Of a DNA stretch of 64,000 nucleotides, positions 45,506 to 53,865 are shown piece after piece. The stretch is taken from contig NZ_BAABMF010000022.1 in the NCBI RefSeq assembly GCF_050402865.1, forward strand, positions 1 through 64,000. The letters run 5' to 3'. The notes under the pieces were generated by a model. That model searched no databases. It had not been told where the DNA came from and saw only the letters and a program-made list of their open reading frames with translations. The stretch is from Clostridium_AF sediminicola (GTDB taxonomy: Bacteria; Bacillota; Clostridia; Clostridiales; Clostridiaceae). Both the position numbers and the translations under genes were made by a program. How positions within the stretch are numbered: position 1 is the stretch's first letter; each line of letters begins with the position of its first letter.

Positions 45506-45535
45506 AACCCAGTAGTTATTCTACTGGGTTTATAA
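45506..45535 (+). terminator. Terminator after 44932 gene
   Basis: AACCCAGTAG (45506-45515), TTATT loop, CTACTGGGTT (45521-45530). It shares its stem with the terminator at 42084, suggesting a copied module. Confidence 0.75.
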
Positions 45536-45564
45536 TATATACCTAAGTAAGTTAATCTATTAAG

Positions 45565-45620
45565 AATACTGACAATTCATATTGTGGTTGAATTTCAACT
45601 AAATTACTTTTTGTGGTTTA
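45565..45620 (+). repeat. Mosaic repeat block C, copy 1
   Basis: TGACAATTCATATTGTGGTT and the following AACTAAATTACTTTTTGTGG recur at 46465-46518 with few differences. In this place it lies beyond the 3' end of a minus-strand gene, in the other upstream of the DUF4259 gene. Confidence 0.7.
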
Positions 45621-45624
45621 AGTC

Positions 45625-46089
45625 TTATATTACTTTAAAAAAAATAGTTGCTACAGTTAAATAAGCAGTAAATGAGATTATTGTTATTGCTGTAGTTAAA
45701 AGAATTTTGGTAAAAAGAGAATATTCTTTTCTAAAAATATTAAAATTGAAAACACTGGCTGTTACACCGATAGCACCTCCTAAAGCACCACCAATGATAA
45801 TAAGTATTAGTGGAAATCCACCAATTAGATATTCGTACCATAGTAATTTTTTTGCCAAAAGAATTTCATTGTTTCCGAAAAATATTCTAGGAACAGGATC
45901 AAGTGGATTTAATTTCATAAATATTTTTCTGATTGTACCATCACTCATAGTAATTGAGTAAGGCTTTCCTTTTTCTTTTAGTCTTTTCATTTGAATGTTA
46001 TTAACAAATATTTTGGGTTTGCTCCAAATCGAAGTTTTAACAACTATTTCTGGGCTATTTTTTTCTGGTAGTCTAAAATTAAAAATCAT
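45625..46089 (-). CDS. Two-TM membrane protein of unknown function
   Basis: 154 aa on the minus strand. A soluble N-terminal part (about 1-85, including SITMSDGTIRKIFMKLNPLD) precedes two membrane helices (about 88-112 and 128-153). No family recognised. Its 3' end (45625-45674) is duplicated at 42200-42249 on the same coordinates-strand orientation. It is the only minus-strand gene among the small genes of 42-53 kb. An AAAGGAG RBS is seen on the minus strand near 46098-46104. Confidence 0.65.
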   Translation of the reverse strand: MIFNFRLPEKNSPEIVVKTSIWSKPKIFVNNIQMKRLKEKGKPYSITMSDGTIRKIFMKLNPLDPVPRIFFGNNEILLAKKLLWYEYLIGGFPLILIIIGGALGGAIGVTASVFNFNIFRKEYSLFTKILLTTAITIISFTAYLTVATIFFKVI

Positions 46090-46233
46090 TTATAGAACTC
46101 CTTTGCTTTAAATTAAATGTTTTCTAATACAATATTAATACTAGTGGCATTGATAAAAGAGTTGCTTACTAAAAAGTGATTTTATTATATAATTACTCTA
46201 ATATTATAACATGAATTTTTAATTAGTTAGCAA

Positions 46234-46440
46234 CCAATAAATGGAGGATACCTAACTTCAGTAGATTAGAGTTAACATACGTTTTGGTAAGAATTTCAAG
46301 TTTACAATTTAATTCTGTAAATGTTATAGTTTAATGGATAGGGGAGGAATATGGAAAATCAAAGCATCGAAATGAAATTGAGATTAGAAAGACAGTTTAA
46401 AAATAGTATGGGTTGGTTCTTCTGGGTTGACGCGTTCTGA
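46234..46440 (+). repeat. Mosaic repeat block, copy B, with truncated gene
   Basis: Matches copy A (42241-42543) minus an internal segment. The promoter TTTACA (46301-46306)/TATAGT (46325-46330), the RBS GGGGAGG and the first 25 codons of the 42469 gene (ATG 46351, MENQSIEMKLRLERQFKNSM) are retained. The frame ends at 46440 after an abrupt change to GTTGACGCGTTCTGACGC. The remainder, through 46518, includes block C copy 2. The region 46090-46550 holds no other gene. Confidence 0.8.
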
Positions 46441-46550
46441 CGCTATATATTGCAGATTAAAGATTTTTGACAATTCATATTGTGGTTGAAGTTCAACTAA
46501 ATTACTTTTTGTGGAATAACCATAATGTATAAAAGTTTAGGAGGAATACT

Positions 46551-46913
46551 ATGGGTGCTTGGGGAACAGGAATTTTTGAGGATGATACTACTTGCGACGT
46601 AAGAGATGATTTTATTGATTATCTGGAAGAAGGACTATCTGCTGAAGAAGCAACTCAAATAATAATTAATGAATATTCAGAAGAATTTGATGTAGAAGAT
46701 GACCTAGAAGGAATGTCTTTGGTCTATATTGGTTTGGCAGCAATACAAATAGAGAAGGGTTGTCTTCGAGAAGATATACGTTACAAGGCTATTAATTTAA
46801 TTGAACGTGGTGCAGACCTTGCATTATGGGAAGAATCTGATAAAGAAAGCTATGAAGAGCGGAAAAAAGTGTTAGATGAATTAAAAGAAAAATTACATAA
46901 CTCTAAATTATAG
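46551..46913 (+). CDS. DUF4259 family protein
   Basis: 120 aa beginning MGAWGTGIFEDDTTCDVRDD, the hallmark N-terminus of DUF4259. The remainder is acidic and helical. Members occur mostly as short genes near polymorphic toxin or other immunity genes; the biochemical role is not known. TAGGAGG precedes ATG 46551. Its 3' end is duplicated at 42961. The stop codon lies inside the terminator stem ATAGGTGTAC/GTACACCTAT (46910-46944). Confidence 0.82.
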   Translation: MGAWGTGIFEDDTTCDVRDDFIDYLEEGLSAEEATQIIINEYSEEFDVEDDLEGMSLVYIGLAAIQIEKGCLREDIRYKAINLIERGADLALWEESDKESYEERKKVLDELKEKLHNSKL

Positions 46914-46944
46914 GTGTACTCATTTTATATTTGGGTACACCTAT
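46910..46944 (+). terminator. Terminator of the DUF4259 gene
   Basis: ATAGGTGTAC (46910-46919) pairs perfectly with GTACACCTAT (46935-46944), then TTATT. A diverged copy is at about 42999-43028, where the right arm has lost two pairs. Confidence 0.7.
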
Positions 46945-47159
46945 TTATTTGATAAATAACTTCCAAGCATGGGGTATAAACTTATGTTGAAAAATCATGA
47001 TGAATCAGCTTCTCAAAGTACAGGAAGAGAAGTTAAGTTGCAAACTTAAACTCGATACAATATGGCAATATTTACATTTACATAATTATTAAAAATAATG
47101 ATATAATACTATATAAAATCAAAAGAAGAAATATTGATATATTAAGGGAGAGGTTGGGA

Positions 47160-48557
47160 ATGTTTAATAAAAAATTTGTACCGATTCTGCTAAGTGTTCT
47201 AATTATAGTTTCTAGTTTTGGTAATTCTATAACTAATGCTGTTGGTATAAATGGGTGGAACCAAAGTGGACAAACCTGGGAATACTATAAGAACGGGGTA
47301 ATGCTAAAAAATGCATGGGTACAAGATTCAAAAGAGCAATGGTATTACTTAGATGAAAATGGGTCAATGAAAACAAATAGATGGCTTCAAGATTCAATAA
47401 GTAATTGGTATTATTTGGACTCAAATGGGGCAATGAAAACAAATGGATGGTTACAAGATTCAACAGAGCAATGGTTTTACTTTGACTCAGATGGTGTAAT
47501 GAAAAGTAGCGCATGGATACAAAGTTCATCAAAGCAATGGTATTACCTAGGTTCAAATGGAGCAATGATAACAAATGGATGGGCGAAAGATTCAGCAAAT
47601 CATTGGTATTACTTGGGTGTATACGGAACTATTGAAAAAGGTTGGGTTCAAACTGGTGGTAAGTGGTATTATTTGAATTCTGATGGAATAATGATATCAA
47701 ATAAGTGGATTACTTCCAATAAAAAATCATATTACCTAAATATTAATGGTGATATGGCAGTTAGTACAGTCACTCCAGATGGTTATAAAGTAGGTTCTGA
47801 TGGAGCTTGGGATGGTAAACCAGCAAGTATAGTTAATAATATTGTAACATTTAAGGATACAATTCTAGAAAAAAAAGTAAGAGATATTATAGATAAACCA
47901 ACGGGAACTATATATAAAAGTGATGTTGATAAAATAACTGAATTTAATGGTATGAATACAGGTATTATAGATTTATCTGGAATTGAGAATTTCACAAGTT
48001 TGGAAAGTCTTGATCTACATGAAAATCTTCTTAGTGATATAAGTGCATTATCAGGATTAACCAATTTAACATCTATTGATTTGAGTTATACTAGAGTTAG
48101 TGATATAACCCCCTTAGAGAACTTAACTAATTTAGAATATCTTGATATAACTCATACTTCAATTACAGATATTAAAGCATTAAGTGATTTAACTAATTTA
48201 ACAGAACTTTTTTTACAGTATAATAAAATAAATGATATAACTGCATTAGAGGAATTGACTAATTTAAAAACTCTACTTTTAAGTGGCAACCAAATTAGTG
48301 ATATAACTGCATTAAGAGAATTAATAAATTTAAAATGTCTTTATATATCTAATAATAGCATTAGTGATATAAGCTCATTAGCTGGATTAACTAATTTAAC
48401 TCGTCTATATATAACAAGTAATCCGATTAGTGATATAACAACATTAAAGATGTTAACTAATCTGACTACGATCCATTTAGAAAATATAAAAATTAGTGAG
48501 AATGATATACAAGAACTGAGAAATGCTTTACCAAACTGTTATTTAAGATTAGAGTAA
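47160..48557 (+). CDS. Secreted cell-wall-binding repeat and leucine-rich repeat protein
   Basis: About 465 aa from ATG 47160 (RBS GGGAGAGG). A signal peptide (residues 1-30, ending near TNAVG) precedes about eight choline-binding-like repeats (GWNQSGQTWEYYKNGVM, AWVQDSKEQWYYLDENGSMK and so on, about 30-215). A linker with GAWDGKP follows, then leucine-rich repeats of the internalin type (ISDITALRELINLKCLYISN, about 255-460). The repeats should attach it to wall teichoic or lipoteichoic acids, while the LRR binds a protein ligand. The N-terminal module closely resembles that of the protein at 53866. Out-of-frame LRR tail follows the stop. Confidence 0.9.
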   Translation: MFNKKFVPILLSVLIIVSSFGNSITNAVGINGWNQSGQTWEYYKNGVMLKNAWVQDSKEQWYYLDENGSMKTNRWLQDSISNWYYLDSNGAMKTNGWLQDSTEQWFYFDSDGVMKSSAWIQSSSKQWYYLGSNGAMITNGWAKDSANHWYYLGVYGTIEKGWVQTGGKWYYLNSDGIMISNKWITSNKKSYYLNINGDMAVSTVTPDGYKVGSDGAWDGKPASIVNNIVTFKDTILEKKVRDIIDKPTGTIYKSDVDKITEFNGMNTGIIDLSGIENFTSLESLDLHENLLSDISALSGLTNLTSIDLSYTRVSDITPLENLTNLEYLDITHTSITDIKALSDLTNLTELFLQYNKINDITALEELTNLKTLLLSGNQISDITALRELINLKCLYISNNSISDISSLAGLTNLTRLYITSNPISDITTLKMLTNLTTIHLENIKISENDIQELRNALPNCYLRLE

Positions 48558-48558
48558 T

Positions 48559-48720
48559 GATAATTATTTGTATAGAAATAAAATTAGTGATATAACACCA
48601 TTGAAGGAATTAACTAATTTGAGAACACTTAATTTACAAGGAAACGGTATTAGTGATGATGATATAAAAGAGTTAGACCATGCATTACCTAAATGTACTG
48701 TAAATTCTAATCTATCATAG
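48559..48720 (+). pseudogene. Detached leucine-rich repeat tail
   Basis: Starting one base out of frame just past the stop at 48555-48557, the sequence reads NYLYRNKISDITPLKELTNL and RTLNLQGNGISDDDIKELDH, ending ALPKCTVNSNLS at 48718-48720. This is a second LRR C-terminus with no start. It is the end of a longer or paralogous allele left by deletion or recombination. Confidence 0.75.
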
Positions 48721-48822
48721 TATAAGATAGATTAAGAAAGAGTTTGGATAGATAAACACAGATGAGATTATAAAAACTTATCTGTGTTTATTTAATATAA
48801 TAATGATAAGTGAGGTAAAGTT

Positions 48823-49623
48823 ATGCAAGAAATGAATTTAGAATTACCAAAACAATTAAAAGAGTATGAAAATACAATAAAGAAATCAATTAAACCTTTT
48901 ATTAGAGTAACAAGTAAGAAAACAAAGACAACCCTATGGGAAAGTAAAATTGGTGGATATCCATATTTTCCTCGTAGCAATGAAAATTATCCCAAAGATA
49001 AGAATGGGAAACCAATGAGAATATTGGCGCAAATAAATTTTTCTGAACTTCCACATATTGGATTATTCCCATCAGAAGGTATTTTGCAATTTTATATTTC
49101 TGCAGAAGATGACGTGTATGGAATGAATTTTGATGATGGAAGGTGTCAAGATAATTTCAGAGTTATATATCATAAAGAAATAATTCAGAATAAAGATGAG
49201 CTCGTTGAAGATTTTTCTTTTTTAGACAATCTTGATGATAAATATTTTCCAGTATCTGAAGAAGGAAGAATGATATTTAGCAAAGATAGTGAACCTGTTT
49301 CCATAGAAGATTATCAATTTGAAAATTATATAGGAACGTCTGCATACTCATTTTTTGATGAATTTGATCAAGAAGCAGAAGACTTTTATTATGAAAATTT
49401 CTTAGGTGATGGACATAAGATTGGTGGTTATGCATACTTTACACAATGTGATCCAAGAGAAAGTGAGCTTAGTGATTATGAAATATTATTATTACAATTA
49501 GATTCAGATGATAACTTAAATATGATGTGGGGAGATTGTGGAGTTGCTAATTTCTTTATTAAGAGAGAGGATTTATTAAACTTGAATTTTAATAATGTAT
49601 TGTATAACTGGGATTGTTCTTAA
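48823..49623 (+). CDS. DUF1963 (YwqG-like) protein
   Basis: 266 aa. The family pattern is clear: SKIGGYPYFPRSNENYP, then RILAQINFSELP, then GILQFYISAEDDVYGM and near the end GYAYFTQCDPRE and WGDCGVANFFI. YwqG/DUF1963 proteins lie beside toxin-immunity clusters in Bacillus and many others, and an immunity-like role has been suggested; no activity is established. AAGTGAGG precedes ATG 48823. It starts a plus-strand run of small genes. Confidence 0.85.
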   Translation: MQEMNLELPKQLKEYENTIKKSIKPFIRVTSKKTKTTLWESKIGGYPYFPRSNENYPKDKNGKPMRILAQINFSELPHIGLFPSEGILQFYISAEDDVYGMNFDDGRCQDNFRVIYHKEIIQNKDELVEDFSFLDNLDDKYFPVSEEGRMIFSKDSEPVSIEDYQFENYIGTSAYSFFDEFDQEAEDFYYENFLGDGHKIGGYAYFTQCDPRESELSDYEILLLQLDSDDNLNMMWGDCGVANFFIKREDLLNLNFNNVLYNWDCS

Positions 49624-49690
49624 TTTAAATCATAATGTTAAGGGTCAATTTGCTTATAGATTTGAATATGATTTTTTGTAGAAAGGAAGA

Positions 49691-50518
49691 ATGAGTGCTA
49701 TGAAATTAAGTTACAAAAGAACAGCCAGTATTGGAGAAAGAATGATTTCATTTCTTATAGATCATATAATAATAACTGTTTTGTTTATGGTGATAGTATT
49801 CAATGCAATAATAAGTTCAACTAATGAAAGCGATATAATTTCTATGATTACATTATTAATATTATTATTTAGTCCAATTATATATGGCATGAAAGACTTT
49901 CTAGATGGTAGAAGTATCGGTAAAAGAGTATTTAGTATAGGAGTAAGAAGTGTTGATAATCCAAAAAAAGTTCCTCAAAAATGGAGGTTACTTGTAAGAA
50001 ATCTTACCATTATTATATGGCCTATAGAATTTTTAGTCATTGCCTTTAGTTCTCAGGGGTTAAGACTAGGAGATATGTTAGCTAAAACAATAGTTGTTAA
50101 ACTTGAAAAAACTGAGGAAGAGAATGTGGAAGCTTTGGAGAATTATTTGAATAAATATGAGAAGAACCCTCCATTATCGAAAACGAAAATTATGAAAAAA
50201 ATAGCCATTGCATTTAGTATTTTTATATTATTAATAATATTATTAGTAGGTGGCATTGGGAGTATCATGAAGAATAATAGAGCATATGATATTGCAATTA
50301 CTCAGATTGAAAGTAGTTCTGAATTAAAATCTGAAATAGGAGAAATAAAAGGGTATGGATTTATGCCAACAGGTTCAATTTCCATAACTAATGGTTATGG
50401 TGAAGCTGTTTATAAAATTAAAGTAAAAGGTGAGAAAAGAAGCCAAAGAGTATTTGTAAGGCTTTTTAAAGAACCTAATGCAGATTGGAAGATAGATGTA
50501 TTTGAATTACTTGATTAA
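49691..50518 (+). CDS. RDD-family membrane protein
   Basis: 275 aa. The N-terminal RDD domain has R/D motifs (ERMISFLIDHIIITVL; KDFLDGRSIGKRVFSIGVR; GLRLGDMLAKTIVVKL) and three helices (about 18-40, 46-65, 100-118). A cytoplasmic linker, another helix (about 170-193) and a C-terminal extracytoplasmic domain (about 200-275) with ISITNGYGEAVYKIKVKGEK resembling a Coa1-like fold follow. RDD proteins have been linked to ion exchange and other membrane functions. AAAGGAAG precedes ATG 49691. Confidence 0.8.
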   Translation: MSAMKLSYKRTASIGERMISFLIDHIIITVLFMVIVFNAIISSTNESDIISMITLLILLFSPIIYGMKDFLDGRSIGKRVFSIGVRSVDNPKKVPQKWRLLVRNLTIIIWPIEFLVIAFSSQGLRLGDMLAKTIVVKLEKTEEENVEALENYLNKYEKNPPLSKTKIMKKIAIAFSIFILLIILLVGGIGSIMKNNRAYDIAITQIESSSELKSEIGEIKGYGFMPTGSISITNGYGEAVYKIKVKGEKRSQRVFVRLFKEPNADWKIDVFELLD

Positions 50519-50624
50519 CTTAAATTAGAAAAATTTGTTACTTTTAAGCTAATGACAAAGAAGTTTAAATCTTGATGTAGATTATTTATCAGAAATTCAA
50601 CTAGAGGTTGGAGAGGAGATAATA

Positions 50625-50835
50625 ATGAACGAGCTTATTAGAGGTTTACATGTTTCAGCTAGAAAGTACTGTATTGATATACTTGATAAATATCTCAATA
50701 TTTAATCCAGAATTCATTCTATGTGAGGGTTATTGGTTTTCAACGGAAAAAGATTGGCTAATTTATGTGTCACACGAAAACACTATCACTATAGGTGGTG
50801 AATGGCTTATAAATGAAATTAAGGCATGTGGTTAG
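50625..50835 (+). pseudogene. Frameshifted small immunity-like gene
   Basis: A strong RBS GAGAGGAG and ATG 50625 give MNELIRGLHVSARKYCIDIL to a stop after 26 codons. In another frame the coding pattern continues NPEFILCEGYWFSTEKDWLI then YVSHENTITIGGEWLINEIK to 50835. The second part resembles the WISTHNEEITVGFDWYHTHF region of the gene at 57872, so an ancestral ~70-aa or longer immunity-like gene has been broken by a frameshift near 50690-50700. Confidence 0.6.
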
Positions 50836-50947
50836 AATGGGAATATAGTGTTTGTAAGTCTTTTTTTGAAAGGTAATGTATGATGGATTTTCTTTTATAA
50901 GGCTTAGTAGGCATACAGAATAACGATTTTCTAAAGGAGGTTTTCGT

Positions 50948-51514
50948 ATGGGAAAGTTTAAATTTGGAACTATAAAAAAGGATAATGAGGATATAAAATA
51001 TGAATACAATGATATTTGGTGTTTAGAGGAATATCCAAATTTTAAAAGGATAGTTATAGCTCCTAAGGAAAATCAAATTGATTTGATGTTAGAAATAGCT
51101 AAAAGCTTTGAATCTCCTTTAGCAATTCTATATGTACTTGTAGTTTCAAGAATGGATACAAATACCTTAGGAAGATATCAGTGTCCATTTCCTCTAGAAT
51201 ATAAAGACGTAGATAAATTATGCAATAGTTTTAGAGAATTTTTCGAAACTGATGGTCGTCATCATTTGTGGATATGTTCAGCAAATAGCAAAGGAATAAA
51301 ACAAATCTTAGTATATGATAATCATAATGTAATTTATGTTTATGATGATATTAATAAGATAAAAGAATTATTAAAGAGAAAGGGTTTTAAGGAAGAGGAA
51401 GTAAGATTTCCAGTACCGCATACACATATGTATAATTCTGAAAACGATATATTTGAGAAAGAGATATTGGAATATTGGGAGTGGATTCATTTTCCTTTAG
51501 AAGAAGATGATTAA
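50948..51514 (+). CDS. Hypothetical protein, immunity-like
   Basis: 188 aa, soluble. Motifs that look conserved are TDGRHHLWICS, YDNHNVIYVYDDI and FPVPHTHMYN. Proteins with the GRHHLW...PHTHMY pattern are found in clostridial and bacillar accessory regions, but I cannot name the family. AAAGGAGG before ATG 50948 and the absence of internal defects support a functional gene. It is followed after 16 bp by the next short gene. Confidence 0.65.
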   Translation: MGKFKFGTIKKDNEDIKYEYNDIWCLEEYPNFKRIVIAPKENQIDLMLEIAKSFESPLAILYVLVVSRMDTNTLGRYQCPFPLEYKDVDKLCNSFREFFETDGRHHLWICSANSKGIKQILVYDNHNVIYVYDDINKIKELLKRKGFKEEEVRFPVPHTHMYNSENDIFEKEILEYWEWIHFPLEEDD

Positions 51515-51530
51515 GGAGGAGTAATAGTTT

Positions 51531-51863
51531 ATGATAAAAGTATTAGATAAAATTGAATATAATATTACTAATTCTAATTCGATAATTTCATTTACTACTG
51601 AAGGGGGCGGAGATTGGAAGATCTGGGACAGATATTTAACTATTGATGAACAAAAAGCATATCATATAGGAAATGTTTGTGGGACTTGTAATTTTTTCTT
51701 CAAAAGATTAGATGGAGCTAATAAACATATTTCACCGCGTAATGTTTCAAACAAATTGAAAGAAGGCTTAACTTCAATTAAACCTAATTTCTTAAAGAGC
51801 GTATCAGAAATTATACCAAATGGAAAATACCTTGTAACAATCACAGAAGCGAGTCCAAAATGA
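51531..51863 (+). CDS. Hypothetical protein, probably frameshifted at its end
   Basis: 110 aa with IISFTTEGGGDWKIWDRYL and an HIGNVCGTCNFFFKRLDG zinc-ribbon-like pair of cysteines. The frame ends ITEASPK at 51863, but one frame over the sequence continues MITLGSENDYFA, which looks like the natural extension. A frameshift close to the stop is therefore likely. AAGGAGGAG precedes ATG 51531. Function unknown. Confidence 0.5.
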   Translation: MIKVLDKIEYNITNSNSIISFTTEGGGDWKIWDRYLTIDEQKAYHIGNVCGTCNFFFKRLDGANKHISPRNVSNKLKEGLTSIKPNFLKSVSEIIPNGKYLVTITEASPK

Positions 51864-51904
51864 TTACACTTGGAAGTGAAAATGATTATTTTGCAATGAT
51901 TAGA

Positions 51905-52010
51905 AGAAGAATCATACCACGATAATGGTAAAATTCCATCTCATAATATTTGTGATATAAAAAAACAACTAATGAGAATTAATGTTAAGATAGCGAAGAG
52001 GAATATTTAG
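51905..52010 (+). pseudogene. Internally deleted remnant of a cysteine-rich (CPCC-type) gene
   Basis: The frame reads YHDNGKIPSHNICD then IKKQLMRINVKIAKRNI and stops. The first part matches YLNDGKIPSHNICD of the gene at 58395 and the second part matches its tail IKEQLKRINVEI; the cysteine-rich middle is missing. The stretch 52011-52221 contains only a low-confidence 60-codon frame (52015-52197) and nothing else recognised. Confidence 0.7.
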
Positions 52011-52221
52011 TTATTTGAGTATTATTGAACAAAGGAAGAGGGAGGCGTATGAGTATCAACGTATTATCAAAAATAATACAGAACCGATGTTGGAAAAGTT
52101 AAAACCTTATTTAATAAAAATTAGAAATTATCTTATAAATCTTAGACTTGTCATGATAAATAATGTGATTAAAAGTTTTATAAATATGAGAATATAAAAA
52201 ATAAAACTTAGGAGGAAAAGC

Positions 52222-53472
52222 ATGGGAAAAAATAAAAAATCAAAAATTGCTGTTCGATTATTTGCTATTCTATATTTAATAATTGGGATAGGTGATTTAA
52301 TAGGTGGTTCAGCCCAAGACAGTAGATTTTATAACTTTGATAATATATTTATTAGGATTATTGGGGTAATCTTAATAGTATCTAGCATTGGGATCTTCTC
52401 TAAAAAAGAAATTGCGAGAAAAGGAATTATTTTCGCTCTTAGCCTTTCGATTATTGAAATCTTTATTGGTGCTCCCCAAGATATGAATACATTTGAATTA
52501 ATAATAGGAGTTATTATAATGCTAATACTCTATGTACCAGGATTAATGTATTTCATGAAAATTGGTAATTCTAAAAGTAATAATGAAGATAGATTATATA
52601 CTTTAGAAGAGGAGAATAGTAGTGAAGTGAAAGATACTACAGAAGATAAACTAGGTATAAAATACTTTAAGTTGTCATTCTTAGGAGCAATAGGTTTATT
52701 TCTTTTGTATAACATTTTGATAGTAAATATAGTTTCTATACCTTTTGTTATCATATCAGATATTTTTGCTTCATTAGATTATGAAGTGCTGGAAACAAGC
52801 CTAATTATGATTGGAGACACGGTAGGTCATATAATTATGGTTGTTTTAATACTATGGAGAATCAGAAAGAAAAAACAGGAGAGTTTTAAACTAAGTTTTG
52901 TTGGAGAGCTTAATAAAAAAGTTGTATTAGCAATTAGCTGCTTAATGATTGGTTACTTTTTATGGTTTCAAAGTTCAATTGGTATTTTAACAAACAAAAT
53001 TCCTTTGCCGGAATTTATTTTGGAATTAGTGGAGGGTTTTTTGCTAAATCCATATTTAGTATTATTCAGCACTACAATAATTGCACCTATATTTGAAGAA
53101 ATAATTATGAGAGGGATAATTTTAGAAGGATTCTTAAATAAGTACAAGCATAGAACTGCAATCATACTTTCAGCTTTACTATTTGGTTTATTTCATTTAA
53201 ATATTCCTCAATTTGTAAATGCTTTTATTATGGGAATAATTTTTGGAATAATATATTACAAAACTAGGTCGTTAATCCTGTGTATAGTAGCTCATATGGT
53301 GAATAATACATTTGCAATTATTATAGCTGGAATAGGATTTTCACCTAGCATACTAAGTTTTACTATAGGAGCTATAATTTTTATTCTAGCTGGAAAATAT
53401 ATAATGAATTATATCAGATTTTTGGATTATAGTAAGAATTCTGCTCAATGTGAGAAATGCGCGGTACCATAG
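52222..53472 (+). CDS. CPBP-family intramembrane metalloprotease
   Basis: 416 aa with about ten hydrophobic helices. The CPBP/Abi catalytic motifs are present: EEIIMRG (Glu292, Glu293, Arg297), FGLFHLN (His325) and VAHMVNNT (His358, Asn362). Relatives are Rce1-like prenyl proteases and bacterial proteins that protect against self-produced bacteriocins or process peptides. AGGAGG precedes ATG 52222. The last dozen residues (SAQCEKCAVP) run into sequence of different composition and may not be native. Confidence 0.88.
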   Translation: MGKNKKSKIAVRLFAILYLIIGIGDLIGGSAQDSRFYNFDNIFIRIIGVILIVSSIGIFSKKEIARKGIIFALSLSIIEIFIGAPQDMNTFELIIGVIIMLILYVPGLMYFMKIGNSKSNNEDRLYTLEEENSSEVKDTTEDKLGIKYFKLSFLGAIGLFLLYNILIVNIVSIPFVIISDIFASLDYEVLETSLIMIGDTVGHIIMVVLILWRIRKKKQESFKLSFVGELNKKVVLAISCLMIGYFLWFQSSIGILTNKIPLPEFILELVEGFLLNPYLVLFSTTIIAPIFEEIIMRGIILEGFLNKYKHRTAIILSALLFGLFHLNIPQFVNAFIMGIIFGIIYYKTRSLILCIVAHMVNNTFAIIIAGIGFSPSILSFTIGAIIFILAGKYIMNYIRFLDYSKNSAQCEKCAVP

Positions 53473-53790
53473 TGGGCAAAACTTGATTGGACCACTTGCT
53501 TTTAGCAAGGCGCACCAAAGTTTCGCCAAGTAACCCTGGGTAGAAAAAAATTCCACCTAGGGTTACTCGTGAGCCAGCTTATGGCCGAAGCTCACTTGCT
53601 AGGCATTATCTGAGATGTTATAGCTATGGTTAAAGAGTGCATTCAACTGGCAAAAACTATAGTTATATGTTACATAAACATGATGAATCAACTGAATATA
53701 TTGAATATAGATCTTCAGATATAACCATTACAAATGGTAGCCAACAAATATAAATAAGTTATGTAAAAAACAATGAACTATATGAAAAAT
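53473..53790. other. GC-richer multi-hairpin element in a gap
   Basis: Between 53480 and 53600 the base composition rises and hairpins stack. CTTGC/GCAAG is at 53495-53509 and GGCG/CGCC at 53509-53527. A 16-bp stem with one mismatch pairs 53530-53545 with 53551-53566, and GTGAGC/GCTCAC is at 53569-53595. No protein is encoded across it. It does not match a riboswitch or intron core I know. A short frame 53670-53750 (LHKHDESTEYIEYRSSDITI) is probably a gene tail. Confidence 0.45.
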
Positions 53791-53820
53791 AGTGTGCTCA
53801 AATTTGAGCACACTATTTTC
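53791..53820. terminator. Perfect 24-bp palindromic terminator
   Basis: AGTGTGCTCAAATTTGAGCA then CACT at 53791-53814, with A5 before and ATTTTCTTTT after. Bidirectional; it closes the minus-strand gene at 53866 and any rightward transcript. Confidence 0.85.
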
Positions 53821-53865
53821 TTTTGAAAATATTTATAATAAATCTTAGTTTATGACATTTTAAGG

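Noticed and set aside
47233..47598. 121-codon minus-strand frame with a repeated pattern
   Set aside because: The repetition is the complement of the cell-wall-binding repeats of the plus-strand gene.
47300..47700. Regular ~60-bp repeats as a CRISPR array
   Set aside because: They are in-frame protein repeats (WYYLDxNGxMK) with no spacer-like unique segments between identical repeats.
52015..52197. 60-codon frame as a gene
   Set aside because: TTG start without RBS in a region of gene fragments; composition unremarkable and no similarity recognised.
53480..53600. Group I intron or riboswitch
   Set aside because: No conserved catalytic core or aptamer sequence could be recognised; only stacked hairpins.
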